Positions 56,058 through 64,000 of a stretch of 64,000 nt of DNA are shown here, piece by piece (position 1 is the stretch's first letter; each line of letters begins with the position of its first letter). The position numbers and the translations under genes were made by a program. The DNA is from Smallanthus sonchifolius (lineage: Eukaryota; Streptophyta; Magnoliopsida; Asterales; Asteraceae): NCBI GenBank assembly GCA_023525975.1, contig CM042028.1, positions 79,731,501 to 79,795,500 on the forward strand, in the 5' to 3' direction. Below the pieces are notes generated by a model. It did no database searches. It was not told where the DNA came from and saw only the letters and a program-made list of their open reading frames with translations.

Positions 56058-56760
56058 TGATGTAGGGTCAAATATCCCGTGTTTAAGAGTCGTTTTTGTA
56101 TAGTTTTAATAGTTTTACTTTGTATATAGAGTTGGTTTTACGTTGGTGTTTGTATTTGTGTCTGTTACAGGTATAAAGTGCTAAATGAGCGAAAAACGAG
56201 ATATATTCGAGAAAGCATCAAAGTACAGGGGGTTAAAATGTCAATTTCAAGGATTTTAGGTCTTTCGCGCCACGTGAAGACATGGGAGAGTATTTTCGCG
56301 ACACGCGAGGAAGTGAGAAACAGGCCCCGACTAAATTGTCCTTCGCGACACGCGAAGTACTAGACTTCAGAGTTCGCGACACGCGAAGGGCCGGCGGAAC
56401 AGCAAAAAGCCCTAAGTTCCAATTAAAACAAAATTCAACCCTAATTCGGGGATATTTTTCATTCAGCTGGTTGTTGAGCAACCAAGGGTGATTTTCAGAG
56501 GCAAGAGCAGTTCCGGATCAAGTATTGAAGTTATGCTCGCGTGTCTGACAAGCATGCGTGGCTAAGCTGCATGTGGCTTCCTCCCGTCGGATGGTTCGTT
56601 TAGGTTTTTGTGTTTGATTCAGTTTATGATTGGGTCTTGTTAGTTTCTGACAATAACTTGATAGATTGATGTATTAGTTGATTTAAATAATTTATTTGAA
56701 TGCTTTGAGTTTGCTTGTTCAAACATGAGTAAACTATGGAACTTTAAGTTATACTACCTT
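56058..56760 (+). repeat. LTR H: 5' part of an E-family LTR, truncated
   Basis: It starts tgatgtagggtc and shares gagtcgtttttgtata and the hairpin cluster position with the LTR of element E, here on the plus strand. The right limit is not visible and 56760 is an estimate. No primer site follows. Confidence 0.6.
56264..56387. repeat. Cluster of four CG-rich hairpins in LTR H
   Basis: 56264-56278 (ttcgcg-cca-cgtgaa, one arm base decayed), 56296-56308 (tcgcg-aca-cgcga), 56341-56357 (cttcgcg-aca-cgcgaag) and 56373-56387 (ttcgcg-aca-cgcgaa). The position, about 206-330 bp from the LTR start, matches element E, but the spacer is aca instead of tac. Confidence 0.88.
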
Positions 56761-56799
56761 ATTACTCCTTAGTTGATAACTGGCCTGCCTACTTAAGGA

Positions 56800-57534
56800 C
56801 ATAGTTAATTATTAGCAACTCATATGTGAAAACAATATACATGAACTAAGTGAACTTGTGCCCCATTTTGATCCACACACAACGGAAGGATCTATACAGA
56901 CCATGCGATGATTGGAGTAATTACGGGTGCACACGTAATTATAAAACTTAGCGCATGGAAAATATAGCAAATTATGTCGTGTGTTACGACATAAAACCTA
57001 GCATGATAGATAATAACGAAATTAATGTGATATGACAAGGGCATGGTGGATACGCCGCTGGTACTTCCTATATATAAGTGTACTTATCATATTATCAGAA
57101 GTAACGTTATTTGTATCACATAAAGTTTTATGACCTGGACCAATGTTGGTGAAATCTCTTATACCCTGACAATTCTTAAATATATTAGACTACATCCTAA
57201 ACAAGTTAGGACCATCAAACTATCATCGTTCTCATTTTAAGTGATGCATTCTACCTTGAGAGTTCAAATTTTGTTTCAACAGTTCTCTCCTTAATCCTCT
57301 TCAAACTAAAACCACTATCACCCTTCATGCCTGATCGTGAGTCGTACGCCTCAACCCGAAATTCAAAACTCATTAAGGATCCAAATGTGGCCCAGAGTTA
57401 CTTGGGAACGTGAGGATCAAATAAAGCTCAAGTATCCACATCCCTTTACTGTTTTTGTGACCCTCACCTTTTTCCTGATTCAGTATACTACACTATCTAA
57501 ATTTCGGGACGAAATTCTCTCAACATGGGGAGAC
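56800..57534 (+). pseudogene. Element F: internal remnant ending in a chromodomain tail and polypurine tract
   Basis: MWPRVTWEREDQIKLKYPH (about 57390-57448) is the end of a chromodomain. It is followed by the conserved tttcgggacgaaatt motif (57502) and a tggggagac polypurine tract at 57526-57534. Upstream, 56917-56940 (attacgggtgcacacgtaat) matches an untranslated block of element C at 18385-18425. Protease, RT and integrase are therefore deleted between these points. Confidence 0.7.
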
Positions 57535-58777
57535 TGTAACATCTGTGATTTCTCAGGCCATGAATTTTCCTTATTCGTTTTATTTTAATGATTTCAATAA
57601 TAACACTACATTTAAAACCTGTATTTATTCAAGCCCTTATGTCACATAAATCGTTATTTTAAGTTAATACATCTATTCAAAGTTTAGGGTCTGGTGTTTA
57701 CATATACAATTCTCTAACACTTGTTTGATATTATATATATATATATATCCATACATATGTATGAATATTTATTTATAAATAATTGTATATAAGTATATCA
57801 ATGTATTTCGATTTTATTAATTAAACCACTCAAGAAGAGTTGTTTAGCAATTATATATGTATACATATATATGTATATATTTATTTAACATTTTAAATTT
57901 TAATTAGTTTATAAAGTTTATAAAAGAAATGAATTTTATAAAGGAAATTTAAAATAAATAAACCTAGTTTGAACCCCTTAAACAATTGAACTCCCAACTT
58001 GAATCCTCACAATCGAAATTGAACCTTTTTCACCCTAATCTTGAACCCATTCATCTCAGTTTGACTTTAAAAGTCAAACAGTGAAGAACCTTGCAATCCA
58101 AATTCAAAAATCGATCAATACTGAAACCAAAGGACTTTCCATAAGTACTAAAACGATTGTCTACTGATTCTAAACTCATTACACATGTTAATCCATCTAT
58201 TTGCGCGACATAATTGAAATTCAAACAGTTTTGACCCCCTAAGGTCAAACCGAGTTAAAATAGTTACCAAATCCCTGAAATGGAAACGCGTAACTGGCCG
58301 CAAATCACGCGTAGGATGTTTGCGCATGAATACAAACCCAAAACGAGACCCAATTCATCCACACTCGTCGAATTAACGCGTGAACAGGCCGACAACGGTT
58401 AACTTTAAAACCCGTAATCAAATCACGCATTTAAGATAGAATTGGACTAATTTTACACACCCTCACACATTCGCATACTCTCATACAAACACTCTGGAAC
58501 CCGTATTGCACTCCATTTCACCTCTGTCAATCGATCGAGCACCAAGAACACAATTTCTGATCTTGTAGCCGTCAGCCTTCGATACTCCACCATACGAGGT
58601 AATGTTTAGTTCGTTGGAGTCGTGTTAGAGTCCTTGTCATTAGCCCCATATCAATTCGGGCTGACAAAAACCTAACGAACTCAATTGGAATTAGGGTTCA
58701 TAACCAGTTCATACGAATAGGAGGATTGGGTTCGATTCATGTGTTCTATTTAAATAAACGAGATACTTATTGACCAG

Positions 58778-58852
58778 CGAAACCACTTGGCTCGACTGGT
58801 AAGACCTTGCACCACGAGCAAAGTGGCGTGGGTTCGAAACCCACAGTCCACA
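58778..58852 (+). repeat. tRNA-like segment 1 in the LTR of element F
   Basis: A-box-like tggctcgactgg and a perfect B box ggttcgaaacc, followed by a T(7) run. The T stem pairs but the acceptor arms do not. Decayed tRNA copy or SINE head. Confidence 0.6.
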
Positions 58853-58940
58853 CGTTCGGCCTTTTTTTGCGCGGGCCTTAAACCCAGACCCGGCTCCACT
58901 ACAATCTCATGTTAAGTTATTTCTGGACCAGATCTGTATC

Positions 58941-59018
58941 AGGGATGCGCCCTTAGTCCAGTGGTTGGCGCTTGTTACCTTCACCGGGCAGACCCGGGTT
59001 CGATCCGGGCCAGCCCCG
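58941..59018 (+). repeat. tRNA-like segment 2 in the LTR of element F
   Basis: A box tagtccagtgg and B box ggttcgatcc with a perfect T stem (cccgg..ccggg), followed by a T-rich tail. The acceptor arms (gcgccct and ccagccc) do not pair, so I do not call a functional tRNA. Confidence 0.6.
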
Positions 59019-59368
59019 TTTATTTTTTTAAACTGTTTTTACAGCCCCAAATTATTTATAAAAATTAGTTTATAAAACCCCGTTATCTCTAGTACTGATT
59101 TGTAAAAAAAAATGACAGATTTTCAATTTAAGATAAATAGTTTTGTAACTTAAATTGTTTAGAATCTCATTTCTCCAATATAAAAACCATTTAGAAATTA
59201 TTTTGATTAAAATTATTAACTTTAAACAAAGCATTTACATTACCTATTTTATAAAAAATATTGTGTCAAGATTTTATAAAATACGTTATTTTTTTTTAAT
59301 ATTTTATAAACCATTTTACATTAAAAAAAATTTTCCATTTAGTGCTTAATTTACATTTTATAACCCTC

Positions 59369-59411
<43 letters not shown>

Positions 59412-60451
59412 CACCCCTTTTCATAGGCACATCTTTATTATATTAAATAAGTAAATAAAAATAATTTATTTATTTAAATTATTTATCTATTTTAATAAAC
59501 CCTAAAACAATTATTATTTTTCTTTAACCCATGCATATTTTGATTTCACATTTTTAAACAAATACCCACTTACATTCATCCATTACATGAAATTTCATAA
59601 ACACTTTTGTACAAATCCCCATACTATTGTCTTAGACCTTGTACATATTATTAACTCAAATTCATATACATTACACTTTAGGATAACTTTGTGATTTACA
59701 AAAGAATCACTTTTGCTACCTTTTTGTTCGTGCTGTCTACACCAATAATACAAGTGAGTTTTTACATAGCCCCTTTTTACATTTTGCACTTTTGGGGTGA
59801 AACATGATTACTCTTTGAAACTCTTTGCATTTACTTATATACAATTCAATAATATGATGTTGTGTGTTATTTGTGCTTTATGCTTGAATGCTATGAGTTA
59901 AGACTACATATACATGACATTAGTACAATCATTAACTCAGTACAAACCAACGGTTAACATTGATAGATCTATTGCGTCTGACAAACCCACCCGGTTAGGG
60001 TGTTTGTTACCGACTTTACATTAGGGTAACCTGCGTGTTATGCCTCAGTCACAAGGTTTGATTGTACACTTAGTTTAACTATAGATTCTCCATAAATGTT
60101 TTATAAACCATGCATCATATGAATTGTACACAAAACATTTGAACTTTACTCGTGGTGTCAAAACCTATGTATGCTCACCAACTATTTATAGTTGACCCTC
60201 TCATTTTATCATGTTTCAGGTACAGTTGTTTGAGTTATGATTCAAACTACATCACCTAGGGTTGAGGACCTAGTCTTAAATTTTAATACGGAGATTCATG
60301 TATTCTTAAATTCTTGTAAATGATGTAAATGATTACTTGAGTTATGAAATGAAAATTTACTGTTTAATTATTTCAAATTTAGCAAACCATGAGCTTATGA
60401 ACAGTCTACATGTCCCGCCCCGACATTTTCGCCGTCGGTTGGGGTGTGACA

Positions 60452-60924
60452 CATTCACCCCAATGACCCGCAATCTTCTTGTACCTGTTTCGACTCCAAG
60501 CACAAAAAGGGAGACCATCTATCTCAATCCAAGCACAAATAGGGTTGTTGGCTTCTTATTTTCTCTCCTTCCTATGTCTCTTTGCCGTAAAATCATGGTT
60601 GGCTGCCGGCCCTCTTCCCCCATTGTTTCATTTGTGTGATGACTTTTTTTCCGTCTTTCTCCCTCTCGTCCTGCCCTGAAGGCACAATGTACATTTATAT
60701 CGATTAGATTTTATTAATTTTTCTCTACCCGCCATCTTTTCCCCGCCAAAGTCATATTTCTTATCGTCACAGTCATTGCTCCTATCACCATAGTCTTGAT
60801 ATTGTGCCTATAGCCGCCGCCACTATGACCTTAGATATATGGTTGTCGTTTGTAGCACTGAGTTTTCTTAATGTTTACATTTTTATAACTTCTTTTTCTT
60901 ATATTTTTTTACCTCATCTCCTGT
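60452..60924. other. Stretch between element F and SAUR block copy 2, no supported gene
   Basis: It has pyrimidine-rich and short CG-rich segments. Both frames here (60337-60639, 60479-60679) lack recognisable domains. Confidence 0.55.
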
Positions 60925-61507
60925 GTTCATCTTTCACATGATACAACTATTTGGCACATGGGCGCGATATCTTCATTTTTTTAGTTTTAGTTAGGCTTAT
61001 TCTATTGTAGGCTGGGATTATAACCTTAACTATTTACAACACTATTTGCAATTTTTTTCCGATCTTGTATAAAACATGTTTGAAAACTGATGCAAACACT
61101 ATTTACAATTATTTCTATACAAAATGGAAGTATGTAATTAATTATATTATATAAAAGAAATTAAACAAAAAGTATTTATTTTGTCGACAGATTTTTAAAG
61201 TTTAAAAATTATTTTTCTTTTTCTTTTCTTTGGTTTTCGTGGATCTGTCGGTAGTCACCGACGGATTTTTCGTCTGTGATTTACGATTTTCTAATTTGTG
61301 TGACGTTTAAAAAATTTAACCTATATGAACAAAATAAACACTTAATTATTTATATTGTGCCATACATATAATATTAAACATAAAAACTTTCGGTTGATAT
61401 AATTGGTAATTTCCCAAGGGTGGTAACACCAGAAAAATAGATAAATGTGATGAATTACAATGTTTTTTTGTTGAAAGAACTTGATCATATTATTATATTA
61501 AGACGAC

Positions 61508-62330
61508 CAGTGGCGGATCCAGAAGTTTTTGTTAGCGGTTGCACAAACTAGGTCTGGTCAAAGCGAGTTTGGTCAAAACAAATCGGTTCAAAATCGGTCG
61601 GGTAAAAACAAATACTTATTTACATAACGATATAATAAAAATATTTATACCTATTTACTTAAAGATATTAATATAAAACTATTCATACTTATTACTTAAA
61701 AACGTGTACAGCTAACTGATTAAACACAAGAATATGTCACAAATAAGACAAAAAACACTTGTAAACCATAAATAAGAAGAAAAAAAATGTACTTATAAAC
61801 CAAAAGTAAAAAAATACAAAAAAAAATTAATAAATCAATTGAATAATCAATAATAAAAATATTATTTATCTACAAAATTTAATTTGTTATGATTAATGTC
61901 TATTTTTTAGATGTTTAATATAAGACTATTAAAAAATCAAATGATAGTAAAAGGTTTAGTGTGTAAATTTAGTTGTATTACAAAGGTTAATATGAAATTT
62001 CTATTTATTTTTTTTAATTATCAACGAACACTTTGGGTTTCCCATGTCATTTCTTCATTTTCTTCTTCTCTCTTCCTCTCTCTAATATTTTTTTTCCATT
62101 AAAGCTTTAAGCTTTCATAGCTTTTTATAGAAAAAATTATCATCTTTACTTCAAATTATCATCAACCTCTTTGGTTTCTTTCCCTCTTGGTTTGTTGAAA
62201 ATCGGATGACGGGTGCCTCTTAGCATATTTTAGGAAGGTGCCTACTAAGAGAGATAAAAAATTTCCCACTACACAGATGAATCTTAGCGGGTGCCTCGTC
62301 ACCCACTGAACCCTACATGAATTTGCCCTG
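61508..62330. mobile_element. Non-autonomous hAT-type element with 8-bp TSD
   Basis: aagacgac flanks it on both sides (61500-61507 and 62331-62338), and copy 1 of the block has the empty site with a single aagacgac at 49549-49556. The ends are cagtggcgg and, in reverse complement, cagggcaaa, so the terminal match is short and imperfect (CAG-GGC). Length is 823 bp, AT-rich, with no transposase frame. An 8-bp duplication and CAG ends suggest hAT. Confidence 0.8.
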
Positions 62331-62395
62331 AAGACGACAAATCAAAGGATAAAACTTATGATCGATCGAGGTCTGGTTTGGTTGAATTGGTAATT

Positions 62396-62701
62396 TCATC
62401 CCATGATGGAGAAGAGAGACAGGAAATCATCTTCATGACAAGGAATGGTTAACCCCATTCCATGATCGAACCCAAACTCTTCCTTGGCTTGTTGTAGCAA
62501 GCTTTGGAAGTCTTTGTGATGTAGCCATGATATGGGCACAACATATCGGCTTCTTGTTTCTCCGACGTAAACTACAAAGTGTCCTTTAGGGACGTCTGTT
62601 GGTGGGTAGCCATTGTCGTCTCTAAAGTTTGAGCATTTCTTGACGATTTTCTTGAGGGCTATAGCTTGTGCTTGCTTGTTGTGTGATTTTCTAAGACCCA
62701 T
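62396..62701 (-). CDS. SAUR-family protein, copy 2 (101 aa)
   Basis: Paralogue of the gene at 49613-49915: MGLRKSHNKQAQAIALKKIV, DVPKGHFVVYVGETRSRYVV, ISWLHHKDFQSLLQQAKEEF, GFDHGMGLTIPCHEDDFLSL. It has one extra Pro in the GYPPTDVP loop and about nine substitutions, mostly conservative, with no lesion. A single exon, with a TATA box at 62783-62790, 82 bp upstream of the ATG. The hAT element lies 66 bp beyond its stop codon. Probable role: cell expansion through PP2C.D inhibition, by family inference. Confidence 0.93.
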   Translation of the reverse strand: MGLRKSHNKQAQAIALKKIVKKCSNFRDDNGYPPTDVPKGHFVVYVGETRSRYVVPISWLHHKDFQSLLQQAKEEFGFDHGMGLTIPCHEDDFLSLFSIMG

Positions 62702-62782
62702 TGTGGATTTGTTTGTATATGTATGGAGTGGTGGTAGTGAAGGGTTGAAGATAAGATGATGGTAAATGTAGAAGAGGACGTT

Positions 62783-62790
62783 TTTTATAA
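62783..62790 (-). promoter_or_regulatory. TATA box of SAUR copy 2
   Basis: The minus strand reads TTATAAAA in a position matching that of copy 1, but about 50 bp closer to the ATG because of deletions in the leader. Confidence 0.6.
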
Positions 62791-62955
62791 GGGGGGGCTA
62801 AGGGGCAGATGCATGTGGAGGCGTAGCCATGGGCAGGACCGCAGGTGGTAAGCAAGGTGGTTTCTTGAGAAGGAGTGATTATGTAATCAATTATGTGTTC
62901 TTACCCTTTAACTTTGGGACACCATGACCCATTGGACCCTTCTATTTATGTCTAA

Positions 62956-63530
62956 AATATCAACGACTTAAAGTCGATCTAGTAAAGAGATCGAAACACA
63001 TGACAAATCCTTTGTAAATCATAAGCGCAATTGCGCAAATCCTTTGTAAATGGTAAGTTGTTTTTCTATAAAATGGTGGTAGTCAATTGGTGTATCTTTT
63101 GTTTAATTTCGTTTGCAGTCTAATATTGGTTATTTGAGTTTGCAATTCGCAGTCGTTTGCTTAAGTATTGTGTTAGTCAATGATGAAGTTCGCTTTATTT
63201 TACATGTATAATGATGTTTTTTCTTTCTCCTCCTCCACCAGTGATTTAATATAACTGTTTTAACCGGCCCATTTTGACGGTAACTTTTTACCCCCACTGA
63301 TGAAAAATCTTGAGTCCTCCGATGTGTGAATATATATAAACACTCATGTATCCATGCACACATTTGTTACCTATCAATTAAAAAATGTTTTATCATTTAT
63401 ATGATCACATGATGATATACTTAAATGGTGTCATATATCAAAATCCATAAAGGTTTGACTTACCAGGAGTTTGTGTGTGTGTGTGTATATATATATATAA
63501 ATATATATATATATACATGGGAGGTTCAAA
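62956..63530. other. Intergenic stretch with a (TG)n(TA)n microsatellite
   Basis: No supported gene. gtgtgtgtgtgtatatatat at about 63472-63516 is a compound microsatellite. Confidence 0.6.
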
Positions 63531-63549
63531 AAAATAAGTGAATTTTCGT

Positions 63550-64000
63550 TAATAAACCTAAGAAATGATTTCTTTTTTAACCGAAACCGGGTCAAACGAA
63601 CTCCGATTGAGCTTATTCCAGCGGCGTTGAAACCGGCTCGTCGAGGTTTTTGAGGGGTGGGGGATTTAGGTTTTGGGGGGTGGGGGTTGGGGGGATTTAG
63701 GTTTTTGGGGGGTGGGGTGGGGGGATTTAGGTTTTTTTGGAGGTGGAGTGGGTAGGTTTAGGTTTTTGAGGGGTGGGGTTGGAGGATTTAGGTTTTTGAG
63801 GGGTGGGGGTGGGGTGGTTAGGTTTTTGGGTTTACCTTTAGGGTTTAGCTTTAAGGTTTAGCTTTAACGTTTAGCTTTTAGGGTTTAGCTTTATGGGTTT
63901 AGGGTTTTAGCTCTAGGCTTTATTTCGCCGAGTCGGTTCCAATGCCGCTGAAATTAGTTCAATCGGAGTTCATTTGACCCAATTTATTAGGTTTCTTAGT
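63550..64000. mobile_element. Inverted-repeat (foldback/MITE-like) element with G-rich, telomere-like core
   Basis: The left arm gtcaaacgaactccgattga (63591-63610) is the inverse of tcaatcggagttcatttgac (63959-63978). Pairing extends through agcggcgttg/caatgccgct and accggctcg/cgagtcggt, giving arms of about 80-90 bp. The core has ggggtgggg-rich units with gatttaggttttt (63657-63830) and then degenerate tttaggg-like repeats (63831-63920). No coding sequence. The right end may extend past the window. Confidence 0.75.

Larger units (their letters stand above)
57535..60451 (+). repeat. 3' LTR of element F (2,917 bp)
   Basis: It starts tgtaacatctgtgatttctc directly after the polypurine tract and ends gttggggtgtgaca at 60451. 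It includes two tRNA-like segments and several AT microsatellites (57727-57748 and 59374-59408). No 5' LTR partner is recognisable on the left. Confidence 0.8.
60925..62955. repeat. Duplicated SAUR block, copy 2
   Basis: Homologous to 49105-50235, with extra sequence: a segment rich in (g)tcggtagtcaccgacgg around 61250 and the hAT insertion at 61508-62330. Promoter similarity extends to about 62955 (tttatgtctaaaatatca). Confidence 0.82.

Noticed and set aside
55136..56060. Frames with Arg/Gly-rich translation
   Set aside because: They derive from GC-rich hairpins of LTR G and from LTR M.
58941..59018. A tRNA gene with good A and B boxes and T stem
   Set aside because: The acceptor arms do not pair and no believable anticodon arm can be drawn. 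Listed as tRNA-like only.
53009..60456. cattc near 53009 and at 60452 as a target duplication enclosing the whole LTR pile
   Set aside because: The left copy is not directly adjacent to an LTR border and the enclosing LTRs have opposite orientation.
63831..63920. True telomere or interstitial telomere
   Set aside because: The tttaggg-like units are degenerate and enclosed in an inverted-repeat element.

Overview
The window looks like a transposon-dense stretch of a eudicot nuclear genome, and an Asteraceae species is my best guess. The evidence is initiator-Met-primed Ty3/Gypsy chromoviruses, CACTA, MULE, hAT and Helitron elements, plant-type GT-AG introns and two plant-only SAUR genes. The family-level guess rests on resemblance and was not tested. 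Nearly every other open frame is a transposon remnant.

Positions 1-24.7 kb hold retrotransposons nested four deep, all on the minus strand. Element D was hit in its gag start by element C (5' LTR 19463-22346). C was hit in its 3' LTR by element A (right end 14445). A was hit in its 5' LTR by element B (4283-12871, two 2,569-bp LTRs, 5-bp target duplication). B's LTRs differ by only four transitions, so B is young, yet it keeps only a deleted integrase/chromodomain fragment and a 133-codon ORF of unknown function. C keeps protease, RT, RNase H, integrase and chromodomain, all broken.

Positions 24.7-33.1 kb hold a truncated element with a tRNA-Asp-type primer site (E). Next to it is a Ty1/Copia element (J) cut up by an LTR (N) that carries a Helitron and by a further LTR fragment (L). 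Copia J appears to sit in the left terminal repeat of a MULE (33.1-39.6 kb). The MULE has a FAR1/MULE-type transposase with SWIM and OTU-protease domains, interrupted by one internal TAG, and an Athila-ORF1-like gene. Dispersed palindromic units lie between and around these two genes.

Positions 39.7-43.5 kb are a complete-ended CACTA element (32-bp TIRs, TSD acc) with palindromic subterminal repeats and a five-exon TNPA-like gene carrying one stop. Positions 43.5-48.9 kb hold a Helitron 3' end with RPA-like exons and remnants of another CACTA.

Two intact host genes, paralogous SAURs at 49.6 and 62.4 kb (both minus), lie in a duplicated block. Between them is a pile of LTR sequences (53.0-60.45 kb: M, solo LTR G, H, F). 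A non-autonomous hAT element with an 8-bp TSD sits beside the second SAUR, and the first SAUR block still has the empty site. The window ends in an inverted-repeat element with a G-rich, telomere-like core.

A theme runs through the window: short GC-rich hairpin or palindrome clusters occur in the LTRs of several families and in the CACTA and MULE elements, with a different motif in each family.
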